Shown: one piece after another, positions 1 through 11,383 of the stretch
Position numbering within the stretch: the stretch's first letter is position 1
Layout of the letters: each line of letters opens with the position of its first letter
Translations under genes and position numbers: made by a program
Source of the DNA: Prillingera fragicola
Taxonomy: Eukaryota; Basidiomycota; Tremellomycetes; Trichosporonales; Trichosporonaceae
NCBI GenBank assembly: GCA_002335605.1
Contig: BEDY01000015.1
Span: forward strand, 62,001 to 126,000
Reading direction: 5' to 3'
DNA length: 64,000 nucleotides
Notes under the pieces: model-generated
The model's input: only the letters and a program-made list of their open reading frames with translations
The model's database searches: none
What the model was told of the DNA's origin: nothing

Positions 1-35
1 TGAGTCGCGTGCAATGACTCTTGCTGATTCTGCAG

Positions 36-936
36 CACTTTCTGTTCTACTACTTTCCCAACCCTTGGTCCACAGAAGTCGGCGAGGAATGGATCATCAC
101 CGCCGAGCCGCCGTACGAGCCATGGAACCCGAAGAGTAAGCACACGTGTCGAACCCCACTGACAACCAGACTTCACCTTTCTGGGTTATGCTCTCCAGCC
201 ACCCCCCGACCAGCTCCCTTTCATTCCGCATGCCAAGCGTCCCAACCGTGCGTGGATCCTCTCCAAGCGCCTCGAGTACTTTTACGACTCGAAATGGGGC
301 ACGCCAACGTTCACTTCCGACTTTTACGAGCGCGCGACCAAAGACTTGCGTGCCGAGTTTCCTGATTTCGAGTTTGCTGGCGGCTTCTTTGACGACCGCC
401 TGCCTGAAGAGAAAGAAAAGGACGGCCTCCTCCCCGAACCCGCGGGCGTGCGCAACGTCGGCCTCATGGACTCGGTGACGTTTGACAACGAGGTCGCCAA
501 CTCGCGCATCCTCGTCGGCATCGGCAAGCCTGGCACGAGCCCGAGCCCCTACCGCGCCCTCTCCATGGGCGTTCCCTTTCTCAACCCCCACCTCATGTTC
601 CCCGAGAGCAAGCAGGACGACCCTCGCACCTGGGGGTTCCCACAGCACGACGGCCTGCGCACGCACGTCGCGGACAAGCCGTACGTCTACCACGTCGAGG
701 CGGGCGACTACGACGGGTTTGTCGATGCGATACGCCAGGCGCTCCGAACGGGCATTGAGCGCCACCCCATGCCGTGGCTCACACAGGAGGCGCTCGACGA
801 GCGCATGCGTACCTGGGTTGAAGCAGACTGGCGTGCCAAGGCGGCCGTGAAGCTCGAGAACCGTATCAACGGCAACGAAACCAAGCCGTTTGAGAATGCT
901 CCCAACTCGCGCGGCCCCCAGATCTTTGAACTCTAG
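36..936 (+). CDS. GT18-type N-acetylglucosaminyltransferase, C-terminal part (partial)
   Basis: Only the 3' end is in the window. Bases 1-35 look like the tail of an intron: the window opens with TGAGT, as if one base into a GTGAGT donor, and the intron ends CTGCAG. Exons are 36-135 and 170-936, joined in frame across a 34-nt intron, giving about 288 residues. The segment ILVGIGKPGTSPSPYRALSM followed by GVPFLNP, and later KPYVYHVE, resembles the sugar-nucleotide binding region of MGAT5-like beta-1,6-N-acetylglucosaminyltransferases (GT18), which branch N-glycans in the Golgi. The N-terminus, where a membrane anchor would lie, is outside the window. The family call rests on remembered motif similarity. 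The gene converges on the deacylase whose stop lies 78 bp downstream. Confidence 0.72.
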
Positions 937-1014
937 ACTGCCTCTCCTCGCACCAATATACATAGACTGCACTTTTACCATTGTACTGTACGACACCAAT
1001 GCCACATGTGATCC

Positions 1015-2753
1015 CTACTGCCCCTTGTTCGTGACGCGTCCGTCCTTGTTACGGCGCAGTGTAAACCCGGCCCTCGCCCCAGTCATCTTACCCTCATCCA
1101 GCGCCACGGCACCGTTGACGAGCACGAACCGCACACCCTCACTGGGGACACGCGGGTGGGCATGGCTCGAGCGGGCCTTGATCGTCTCGGGGTTGAAGAG
1201 CACCAAGTCTGCCGCCGACCCGACGGCAATCTTTCCACGGTGCGGGTACACGCCGAGCCGCTTTGCCGGCCTGCTCGTCATGTGCGCGACCATGTCGGGG
1301 ATGCTCATGAGCTGTTCGTCGCGCGCATAGTGGCCGAGGAAACGGGGGAATGTCCCGTACGCGCGCGGGTGGAGGGACTTGCCGTGCAGGATGCCGTCAG
1401 AGCCCGCCATGTGGGTCGCGTGCTGCATGATCAAGCGGACGTTCTCCTCGTTGCCGATATGCAGGATCAGGCCGGTCGCCAGGTCGTCGGTGATGAGAAT
1501 GTGGTAGAATGTCTCAATGGGGGGTTCGCCGCGCTCGACTGCTACTTCGGACACGCGCCGGCCCGAGTAGGATGCGAGAGAGGGATGGTGGGTGGACCCA
1601 ATCTCCATGTCCTCCCATTTTGTCGGCAGGCCGTGCCCGCCGTCACAGCCTGTTACCTCGACGGCGATGCGGATCTTCTCGCGCTGGGCCGGGTCCTTGA
1701 GGCATTCGAGGGTTTCGGCGGGGCCGCCGGCGGATGCCCACGACGGTAGCAACGACGACAGCGTCGTGCAACCCGGGAGATATGGATAGGTGTCGAGCGA
1801 GAGATCGACGTCGTCCTTGATCGCCTCGTCGATGAGCTTGATCAGCTCTGGCGCGCGACCCTTGTTCTCGGCAAAGTTCATCGTAGCGTGCGTGAGGTGC
1901 ACGCCGCAGCCCGTGCGGCGGCCCAGGTCGAGCATCTCGAGATACGACTCGAGGGCCTTGTTGCCATAGCTCCTGTGGTGGGGTGCGTAGAAGGTACCCT
2001 TGTGCTCGGCGAGGGCTGCACACAGCACACCCAGTTCAGAGGTACTGGCATACATGCCTGGTGTGTACGTGAGGCCAGAGGACATGCCGACTGCGCCGTC
2101 GGCAAGACCCTCGCGGAGGAGCTTGACCTGGTCCTCCAGCTGCTCGGGCGTGGCCACGGTGTCATATGGCCCGCAGGCGAGGAGACGGAGGTTGCCCTGG
2201 GGTACGAGAAAGGCGACATTGGTAGCGACACCATTCTTGTCAAACGTGTCGAGATACTCGCGAACCGTTCGCCATCCAAACATTCCTACGCCGTCCAACT
2301 TGCCTCCAGCAGCACACTCTTCGTCGGTGGGGTTGCCGTTCCAGGCCGTAATCTGCGAGCGGACGGCGTCAAGCTGCTCCTTGGTGCGCACGGGTGCGTA
2401 CGAGATGCCATCCTGGCCGATCACTTCGGTCTGATAAGTCTTGTCAGCGGCCAACGACGGTGCTGCGGCGGGCAAGAGCTTACCGTGCACCCCTGGGTGA
2501 TCTTGGGCTCGTGGTCCGGGTGGGAGAGCAGATACAAGTCTGAATGGGCGTGCATGTCGATAAAGCCCGGGCAGAGCATGAAGCCGGTGGCATCGACCAC
2601 GCGCGCGCTGGCGGGCGGCTCAATGGCCGAGGCAATCTCCGAGATGAGGCCAGCGCGCACAAGGACATCGGCGATGTACGGCTGCTCGCCCTCGTCTCCG
2701 GACACGACGGTAGCGCCGCGAAAGAGAAGGTTGGGGGGATGCGATACGGTCAT
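1015..2753 (-). CDS. N-acyl-D-amino-acid deacylase (D-aminoacylase), amidohydrolase superfamily
   Basis: Predicted 561 residues from exons 2753-2484 and 2430-1015, with a 53-nt intron (GTAAGC donor, TTATCAG acceptor). The join restores TQGCTTEVIGQDG, the expected strand after the metal site. Metal ligands HAH lie at residues 68-70 in PGFIDMHAHSD. The C-terminal part has HGKSLHPRAYGTFPRFL and GKIAVGSAADLVLF, typical of D-aminoacylase and dihydroorotase-like amidohydrolases. Members hydrolyse N-acyl-D-amino acids to the D-amino acid and a fatty or acetic acid, in the cytosol. No signal peptide is visible. It sits at the start of a stretch rich in nitrogen-catabolic genes. Related N-acyl or imide hydrolases cannot be excluded. 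Confidence 0.85.
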
Positions 2754-4034
2754 TGCTGGCGAATGGTGCTGCTATCAGCCGGAGATGCGGGAACGTGTAA
2801 GTGGGGCTGATAATGTCTCTGCGTGTGTTAAGTGCTTCCTGTCGTTCTGGTCAACGCCGGTCCGGCTCTGGGAATCAGTTGATAGCAGGCAGTGGTCGAG
2901 GATAGCCAAGGGTGCTGCCAAGGTGGGCTGCGGGGTGTGCACGGCGCTGTGGGTGGGGCAGAATGGGGGAGATTAGACGAGACCGATGAATCGGTGAGCA
3001 TGTGCAGCATGCACGCGACCGTCAGGCTACGGCTGAGCTAGCTGCAGAGCTCGACGTCATGGACGGCAGTGAAGAGTGGGGGGTCAGTTACCAACAACAG
3101 TGGGGGGTCACCGCGCGGCAAACACCGGTCGTGCATATTGTCATGCCATGTGTTGTTATCCTGGGTCATGTGCCTGTTACCACAAACGAACGTGAGCAGC
3201 TGCTCCGAACCGAGTGGCACAGAGTCTAGAGTCTGTTCACGGCATGCACGGGGTGGGTGGCGGCATGCACGGGGGGGTGTGGGGGAGGAGGCACTGTACG
3301 GCTGATGGACGATGAAGAAGCGGGAAGAGTTGTCTAGTCTGGAATGCACAAGTCCGGGGAATGATCGCGGTCCCCGGCATGGTCTTCGGCACTGACAGGC
3401 AATATTCAATTCAGAAGTAGTGCGGCTGGTGCACCACGGGCTGCTGCTGCACGCTCTCTCGCCATGCCCTGTTGCTTCCCCAGACTCGTCCAGGGTGGCA
3501 GTGGGGTGAATGCCAGGGAAGCAGCATCCAGTACGATCACGAGCCTGGATCCCGAGCAACTTTACCCCCCCACGACCTGCGGCACAAGTATCACCAGTGT
3601 TCAGCTGACCATTCCCCCCCACTCGCGTACAGCGCGGCATCCGGCCCCACCTCTACTCCACTGTTATCTTGTTCTGCCTCGCTTGCCCGTTAGCCGCAAC
3701 TGCCGCCATCAGCGGATAAGGGTATCGCACGTCCAAGGGACGGCTCAGGCAGGCTTGCCCTTGGCACGAGGCCGAGGTGGTCTGGGGATAAACATTTCCA
3801 CTGCCAGGACCGCAAGAGCAAGGCCGCTCTCTGCCCAGGCAGCGTCGTCCATGTGCCGTCCGACCCAACTGGATTGTCCACCCCCCACTTTCCCCCACCT
3901 CCGTCTTGCCGGCCATCGCTTCACCACCCCGATTACCAGAAACACATGTTGCCGAGATGAGTATAAAGAAAGCCGTCTTGTCGAGCATCTTTATCGCCAT
4001 CAAACGACCAACAGCAAGACAGCATCACTCCACA
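2754..4034. other. Intergenic region between the deacylase and the MFS permease
   Basis: This 1.3-kb divergent region should hold both promoters. Long open frames occur on both strands (for example 3640-3038) but their translations are compositionally biased and resemble no family. A short imperfect duplication with GGCATGCACGGGG lies around 3240-3277, and two GTGGGGGGTCA copies lie at 3078-3110. Nothing else was recognised. Confidence 0.6.
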
Positions 4035-5682
4035 ATGGCGACTGCAGCCCCCCTTGACAAGACGACGTCTTACGAGAGCGAGAAGATGGACCCGCACCAC
4101 CTCGAGGAACACTCGATTGACCACGTAAAGGGCGATGTGCCCAGCGACCACCGCGACCGTCACTTGGCCATCCAGTTCCCCCCCACCATGGCTGGCCTCA
4201 CCGACGACGACCGCACCAAGCTCGAGAAGGGAGCTACCCGCAAGCTCGACATTCTCCTCATGCCCGCTCTCATCCTCCTCTACATTTTCAACTTTATTGA
4301 CCGTCAGAGTGAGTAGTTGGATAACGTCAGCGGGGCGGGAGCTGACAACAATATAGACATTGCCACTGCCAAGCTTGGCGGTATGGCGACCGACCTCGGT
4401 ATGACTACGCAGCAGTACGCTACCTGCGTTGCTGTTCTGTTCGCTGGTTATGTCTCGGTTCAGGTTCCTTCCAACATTATTGCATCAAAGGTGAGTCACG
4501 GGAGCAATTTGTCTCTCCTTCCTGTATTGTGGCTGACTTTATGACCAGTCTGGATACCCGGGCATCTACATTTGCGTCGTCTGCATGCTCTGGGGCATGA
4601 TCTCGGCATGCACTGGTGCCGTTCACTCGTTTGCCGGTCTCGCCGTCTGCCGTGCCATGCTCGGTGTCGCAGAGGCTGCCTACTTCCCCGGTGCCATCTA
4701 CCTCGTCTCGTGCTTCTACACCAAGAAGCAGATGGCTCTCCGCTCGGCTGCCTTTTACTGTGGCTCGCAGGTCGGTAACGCCGTCGGCGGACCTCTGGCT
4801 ATCGGTCTCCTCGACCTCGACATGGTCCACGGTATCCGCGGCTGGCGCTGGCTCTTCATTGTCGAGGGTGTCTTCACCATCGGTGGTGCCGCCATCATGG
4901 CCTGCTACATTCCCAACAAGCCCGAGACTGTCCGTTGGCTCACTGCCGACGAGCGCACCTGGCTGCTCTGGCGTCTGTCCGAGGACCGCGCTACCAAGGA
5001 CGGTTCCGAGGAGATGGGCTCGTGGGAGGCTTTCAAGCTTGCCATTCGCGACCCCAAGATGTGGTTCTTCTGCTGCGCTCTCCAGGCCATCTTCATCTCG
5101 GCTTCAGTCACCAACTTTTTCCCCATCGTTGTCAACGGCCTCGGCTTTGACCGCAAGACCACCCTCGCCATCTCGGCACCCCCCTGGATCATCTGCATGT
5201 TCGCCATCACCATCAACGGCTGGCACTCGGACAAGACCAACGAGCGTTTCCTCCACGTCGTCTGCCCTACCATGGTGTGCATTGCCTGCAACATTATCGC
5301 GATTGCGACTACCAAGATTGCTCCTCGCTACCTCGCAATGTGCCTCCTCCCCTCGTCGTTCTACACCTCGTCGACCGTCATTCTCTCGTGGATCTCGTCG
5401 ACCCAGACAGGACCCGCAATCAAGCGTGCAATTGCCTACGCCATCATCAACTCGTTTGCCAACACCCCCTCAATCTACACATCGTACATGTACTACGGTG
5501 CTCCCCGCTACATTACCGCATTCATCGTCAACCTCGCCGCCGCCGTCCTCTTCGTTTTCATCGTCGTCGCTGCCCGCTGGTACCTCATCCGCGAGAACCG
5601 CAAGATGGACCGCGGAGAGGACTGCGGTCCCAACGGCCCCTCGATCGTCCAGCTCGAGGCAGGCTACCGCTACCAGCTCTAA
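4035..5682 (+). CDS. MFS permease, Dal5/allantoate-type anion:cation symporter family
   Basis: Predicted 513 residues from exons 4035-4308, 4357-4490 and 4549-5682. The start is in the context CACAATGG. Around a dozen hydrophobic segments are visible, the first being ILLMPALILLYIFNFIDR. Family hallmarks are the Dal5-like VQVPSNIIASK, RAMLGVAEAAYFPGAIYLVS, the central GIRGWRWLFIVEGVFT and IPNKPETVRWLT with the DERTWLLWRL helix. Fungal members import small organic anions such as allantoate, ureides, nicotinate, pantothenate or dipeptides at the plasma membrane. The substrate cannot be read from sequence. Its position between a D-aminoacylase and the lam-type pair suggests uptake of a nitrogenous catabolite. 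Confidence 0.88.
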
Positions 5683-8393
5683 GTGGCTTTTGGCGTGGAC
5701 GTGCTCCACAGGGTTACTTCAAGTTAATTACACCAATGGTTTTCATGAGAGAAAAGTGAAAAGTTGTAACAATAGTGCGCGGTAGTGAACATCAAATGTC
5801 ATCGAGTCGCTTATTCTGCAAGCAAGTTGTTTGGATAGTTACATCTTACTCATTCATCTGGCTGGCAACACTTCTGGGAGTCTGGTGGCAACATGCCTGA
5901 GCACCTGTGGATTTGCCACTCGCACTCGAGCATGATTAAGTGGAGCGCCTTGTTTGGCAATGCATTTGACATATTTTTGGTGAGGTAATTCGCGGTTGCT
6001 CCCCCACCCATGTACGACTCTAGCGTCTCCGGCCTGGTCGACACACGTGAGCTCGTAACGTTCGTGCCACGCACTGTGATCCACTGCGGAAATACCGTCG
6101 CCATACTACATCCAAGTACCAACGCTCGCTTTCTTTAGTGCCACTACTACTGCTTGCTTTTAGTCTATTGACAGCGTCTGTCGTGTACAAGTCAGGAAGC
6201 TAGAACACTGGGGTTCAGCAAAAAATCGTCGACCAGATATGTGCTGTAGTTTCTCTTCATGTTTTCTATTCTTCCCGGCACCAAGAAACGACACTGCAGC
6301 ATAGCCCCTTCGTCTTTCGTGTTGGTGCAAGCTCCACACCACGAACATCGATGCGATTCCAGTGTCTTTTGGTCCTTGGATCTTCCGTTAACTCGTTATG
6401 CAATTTGGCCTTTTTCTCTTTGAACCCAGAGAATCATCTGTAAACATTCTCTTCAGTGCTGCGCGCATAGGAGCGGGAGCGCTCACCACCAATGTCCAGC
6501 TTCTCTGTGACGGTAAAACACCATTGTCCGCAAGGCAGAAATGCGATTAGGTCAGGCAGGAAATTACACGAGTGCCAGAGAGTGTTTTGAGTGCCGCCAA
6601 GACATGGGCCGTTGGCCTCTGTCTGTGACAACTGGAGAAGAAGCGTGTCACTAGGCCATCAGCCCTACCCTCAGCTCTACGGTGACTGCCTTAAGATGAA
6701 GCACGCCTGGGAAATTACAGTATGCGGGACACATGGGTTGAGCATTCACTGACCTGCATCCCCCACAACAAATGTCATAATATGCACCCAGAAAAACAAC
6801 GTGGTGAGACGAGTGGGCTGGCACAATGGCCCCGCAACAACAATTTCCGTTCAGAACACAAACAGCAGCACCTGCCCCACCATACTTCGTGGCACAAGCG
6901 CGATTGCCGGGCATTACCTCGCCACATTCCACTCCACCCGCGGGGCCAGCTCCCCCACCCCCACATACCGGCATGCAGGCGCGGCAGATATGGAGCTGGT
7001 GGGAGCTTGTCAGGAACGGCGCCAAGTGAACAAACGTGTTTTGGAGCAAGTGGGCGCGTGAGTATGCGGCTGATCGCGGTCCGGTCGGCTTTGACGTTGT
7101 GGCTTGCAGCAATGCGGTCAACGGACAGGTGGGGGTACTGGTATACGGGTCTGAACATGGTTCGGTCGGTTTTGATCATACTGTAGGAACGCGGTCAAAT
7201 AAGAGGTGGGGGTTACTGGCGGCGAGGCTAATCACGGACCGGCCAGTCTTTGATCTCACAGCAACACGGTCAAATGACAGGTGGGGGCACTGATGTAGTG
7301 GTAATTAGCGGTCTAGGATAACCAATTGGCCGGTGAATAGGACAAAGCGTTAGGCCTGTAGAGGTTCGCTCACAGTTGGGTCGAGGCATCGGAGCCATCC
7401 ATTTGTGTGTTAGGCGACCAAGGTTAGCCACTCAGCCATCACGGTAGTGCATGCCACTCGACCGCGTCCAGTGTCCAGCTACCAGCTCCCCTGCAGCTTG
7501 TCACCCTCGTTGGCATGCGAGTAATTGCCACAACTACTGGCGTTTGCGTGAGCCATGGAGGAACCAGGGAGGGATCACTCGGGAGTATTTGTGATCGTCG
7601 TCTGGGTGATCGATCTGCATCTTGTTGACCCATTGTCCATCGCCTCGTTACTCATTTTCCTCTTCATTCATCCACAATGCATCGTCAGGCCAGCCAGCGC
7701 CGCAAATCCTGCACGCGACTGCACTCATCCTTAGGTGACTCTAATGAAGCCCAACCTATACGCTCCAAGGTCCCGCACCCCGTGGGGTAATCACCATTGC
7801 ACGAGCTCAGGACATGTTGAACGCGGGTTCCAGTCACGGCATGCCTAAGCGTGACAATCAACAAAGAGAAAAACAACAACGTCCTGTCAGTACGGTGCTG
7901 TTCGGTCGGCGTTTGCCTTTTAACTTCTGTCCGGCACCGGGACATGTGCGCACTTCTGTAGCATCGAAACCACCACTCGCGTCTCTCTTCATGTCGACTC
8001 TCACATCTCCATCGCGCACATACAGCATCTAGCAGACGGCTCACCCTCTTGGGGACTGTCATCGCCCCACCTCCCCAGGGCTACGTCGAACCCAGGCCAG
8101 CGCCGCCGCCACCGATTCTTCCCTTCCTTTGTTTTCCTCTCCTCACATCGATCTGTTCTGGGCCGGGCACACCGACAGCCAACTGAGTCGGCCATATCAC
8201 GACCACTTTTACGACCATTGACGATTCCCTGCAGCCCCGAGTCAGCCACCTCTCGTGGTCACGGACCTCCAGACACATCCCTCTCGCGCATACCCAGTTG
8301 AAAAGACCTTCATATGCCATGTTCACAACACGCAACTGTCTGGCCTTCAACCAACCGCCGTGTTGGAGCTCGGGCGTCTCGGACCAGCTAGAC
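5683..8393. other. Gene-free interval with degenerate tandem repeats
   Basis: This 2.7-kb interval has many short open frames, none with recognisable protein features or convincing exon chains. A separately listed array of about three degenerate 76-81-bp repeats lies at 7075-7300. No tRNA-like B box was found by eye. Confidence 0.55.
7075..7300. repeat. Degenerate tandem repeat, about 3 copies of 76-81 bp
   Basis: Three successive units share two anchors in the same order: a CGGTCGG(T/C)TTTGA-like block at 7082, 7163 and a diverged form near 7240, then a (G/A)CGGTCAA...AGGTGGGGG block at 7114, 7191 and 7267. Spacings between equivalent blocks are about 76-81 bp. Each unit ends in GGTGGGGG(T/C)(T/A)CTG or close to it. 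A remnant of a fourth unit may follow near 7305-7350. The function is unknown; it may be a decayed minisatellite. Confidence 0.55.
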
Positions 8394-9730
8394 ATGGACG
8401 AGTATCCGCTCAAGCGACCAGCGCGACAGCGTGCGCCGCTCAGTCTGCGCACGACTGTTGGTGAGTAACAACCTGACGACGGCAGCTGACACTTGCAGCA
8501 CGGTACCCCACCGAACAACGGCTGTTGTGCATGAACATGCGCGCGCACATGCGCCTTTTCGGCGAGGACTGGGACGACTGGGTGTCGATTGAGCACGGCG
8601 TCGACGACGCAAAGGAGCGGCCACTCGGGGAGGCTGTGAGGCTGTGGCTTGGTGGCGAGGGAGATGGGCTGCGGGTCACGGAGTTGTGCGTCGCCGAGGG
8701 AAAGTCGGTGCTTATTCCCTGGGACGCCGAGTTTGACGAGGAGACGGCAGTCGCGACACTACCACGTCTGGGCTCAACGGCAGGGATGCCTCGGCTGGGC
8801 ACGTCGCCTGGCTCGCTGTCACGGCGGCGGCGAGATGGTGCCCCCCGGCCCAAGATTAGGTCACGCGGTGGCGGTCTGTCAGCGAGCGGCGGCTGGGTAC
8901 CCCCATCACCGTCCATCCTCGAGGAGGAGATGCAGCATCCCTTCCTCGCCCAGCGCGCAGAGTGGAACGGGCCATCGCGCTCGGCACAGCTACACATTGT
9001 CGACGAACTACCCTCGCCACCTGCAACTCCAGCGCCGGCATCCCTCCGCTGTTCAGACTACACCACCGACCTCTCGCCACCACCCCGCCCACGCACACCT
9101 GTCCCAGCGACGTGGTCCCCTCGTTCTCGCGGGTTCGACACCACGTTCTCCCCACCCGACACACCCCCAAGCGACTCGCACCCCTCCATCCCGTCCTCCC
9201 CTGACGACATGTCCATTGCCACCCCGCCTCTGCCGTCAGCCGCCTCCTCCCCTCTCCTCGCCGCCCTCCGCACCCCGCTCCAGTCCCTCCGGAAATTCGC
9301 CTCTCTCTCCCAAATCCGCCCCCCGCAACGCCAACGCACAGCGTCCCCGCTTCGCGTACAAGAGATTCTCGCCAAGGAGCTCTTGGCCACACCACGCGAA
9401 TCCTTCACCTCGACATTCAGCCCGAGCCCGAGCCCCGTGCCCAAAGACCGCTCCCCGGCGACGCGCACCTTCGGCGTCCCGACACCAGACAGGAGCCGCG
9501 ACACGACACCAGCAACAGGCAGCCCGCACATCTCCACGTCGGGGTCCGCGGGCAGCGTTCTCGCCCTCGCTGCGGGCACGCCGGCGCGCACCCCGCCAGC
9601 GCTCGTCAGCTCGCCGCGCTCACCAAGTAAACTGGCGCGCCGCGGGCGGGATCGGCACGCGGCGCGCGCGGCGGCGCATGCTGATGCCGAGAGGAGGGAG
9701 GCGGCGGTGTGGTCTAGGGTGGAAGTGTAG
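8394..9730 (+). CDS. Hypothetical Ser/Pro/Arg-rich protein
   Basis: Predicted 432 residues from exons 8394-8460 and 8499-9730. The 38-nt intron has a GTGAGT donor, GCTGAC branch and TTGCAG acceptor, and the join is in frame. The first 110 residues look folded, with LLCMNMRAHMRLFGEDWDDW followed by a short mixed region. The rest is low-complexity Ser/Pro/Thr with many SP and TP sites, such as PSPPATPAPAS and SPSPSPVPKDRSP, suggesting a phosphorylated disordered tail. It ends in an Arg/Ala-rich helix. No family was recognised. The unbroken frame and clean intron support a real gene; a regulatory or scaffold role would be a guess. Confidence 0.65.
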
Positions 9731-9871
9731 AGTAACGAGTGTAGATTCACGACCTTGGTAATAATGAATGCCGCCCAGTATAATGCTCATGTACACGATA
9801 TCACTTGCCAGGACTGCTGCACACATGCATTCCGCTCCGCACTGACAACCAACATGACACCAACACGACGC

Positions 9872-10747
9872 CTACTTGCCACCTGCAGCCTTCCACTCGT
9901 CAATCGCGCTCCTCGCGGCCTGGACATTATCGAGCGCAGTGGGCATGTCCGAGTGCAGGCAAATGGTGAAATGCCTGTCCAGCCCGGGCAGCTTGAACGC
10001 CTTGCCGTCCTTGTTGGTGGTCTCGAGCTTGTTCAGCATGGACGACACTTTGGCCTTGATGCCCTCGGGCGTGCACGGGTTGGACTGGGGCACCCCGAGC
10101 AGGTTGCCCGAGGTGTCGTAGTCGATGTCAACGAAGACTTCGGGCACAAAGGGGATGCCGAGGTCGGCGCAGACCTGCTAGTCAGCCCAAGCGTTTCTCT
10201 CCTCTGCTTACCTTTTCGTGGATACTGCCCGCAATACCGAGGTACGGCAACGGCGTACCGCCCGGCGTCAAGCTGAGGTGCGCCTTCATGAACGCGCGGC
10301 AGAGCTCCTCGTTGTCCCTCAGCATAAAGTACAGCATGCCGTGCGGCTTGACATGGGACATCTTTGCCCCCTCGGCGTCGACCATGGCCTTGAGCGCGCC
10401 AAGCTGGTACAGGGCGAGCGAGTACATTTCCTCGGGGGAGACATCAATCTTGCGCCGCCCAAAGCCCTTGATGTCGTCGAGACCCGGGTGGGCGCCGATC
10501 CCGACGCCGCGCTCCTTGGCGAGCCGGACCATGCGCAGCATCGTCGCGTGGTCGCCGGCGTGGAAGCCGCACGCAATGTTGGCAAACTCGATCTCGTGCA
10601 TGAGCTGCTCGTCGGGGCCGAGCTTCCAGCGGTAGTAGCCTTCGGCCATGTCCTGTCCGTCAGCTCCTGCTAGAGGATGGTCCTTACGCAGTTGAGCGAC
10701 ACGCGCGGGAAGGCGTCGGCGGCAGGGGCGGTGGCTGAGCTGGCCAT
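9872..10747 (-). CDS. lamB: LamB/YcsF family protein (5-oxoprolinase subunit A-like), lactam utilisation
   Basis: Predicted 267 residues from exons 10747-10688, 10652-10212 and 10174-9872 (introns 35 and 37 nt). The first join creates SLNCDMAEGYYRW, the expected N-terminal family motif. Other signatures are FANIACGFHAGDH, GVGIGAHPG, SHVKPHGMLY and TICLHSD. The length matches bacterial PxpA (about 245 aa). PxpA opens 5-oxoproline together with PxpB and PxpC. The family is named after LamB of Aspergillus nidulans, needed for 2-pyrrolidinone use. It is divergently transcribed from the carboxylase-type gene starting 636 bp away, the same arrangement as the A. nidulans lamA/lamB locus. A small lactam or cyclic amide is the likely substrate (inference). 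Confidence 0.9.
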
Positions 10748-11383
10748 TGTCGTTGAGAGTGAGAGGTGGTTGGTGAGTGAGAACGTTAGTCGGCAACTAC
10801 TGTCCACTATTATGTCGGCTGTCGGCGGTGATAGTACGACGGACAACCGGAAGTCAGATGTCCTCTGCAGAGGCACTTGTGAGAGCGGGGTTAGCCCTGC
10901 CCCATGGCGGCCCGAGACTGCTCCAACGTCGGCACTGCCGACGAGACCATTTCCATTATTCTGGGCCATGACAAGAGCAAGAGAGGTAGCGCTGTGCTAT
11001 TGGCGTCGACTGGCATCGAGTGGCTGATGTAACCGATGTGGCCGATGGAGGTGGAGGTGGGGTAACCCCACTCTTTCATCATCAGCATCTCACACTTCTC
11101 CGGCCAGCGTCCACCCCGCTCCAGCGGCATCTCTGCACTCTGGGCTCACGTAACTGATCGTGCTCCACACCTGATACTCCACTTCACACCTCCTGGCAGC
11201 AGTAGGCGAACAAAACGACTACAACAGCGGCCATAAGCCGGATACCGGGGATAGTAGCCGACCCCCACATTCTGACCTGTCGACAAGCATCGTCTCCCAC
11301 ACAGATACACAGTACCTCTGTATCGATAGCCTATATCCCCCCAGCGCAATCGCGCTACAGGCTCCCACTCATCTCCATTCATC
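10748..11383. promoter_or_regulatory. Shared divergent promoter of the lamB/lamA-like pair
   Basis: These 636 bp separate the two divergent start codons. HGATAR-type sites, the consensus for AreA-like nitrogen GATA factors, occur at 10829-10834 (TGATAG) and 11324-11329 (CGATAG). Weaker GATA cores lie near 11240 and 11250. Shared regulation by nitrogen status is plausible because the A. nidulans lam genes are nitrogen-repressed. The sites are short and could be chance matches. Confidence 0.45.

Noticed and set aside
3038..3640. 200-codon open frame on the minus strand between the deacylase and the permease
   Set aside because: Cys/Arg/Pro-rich translation without domain or exon structure. It lies in a region expected to be promoter.
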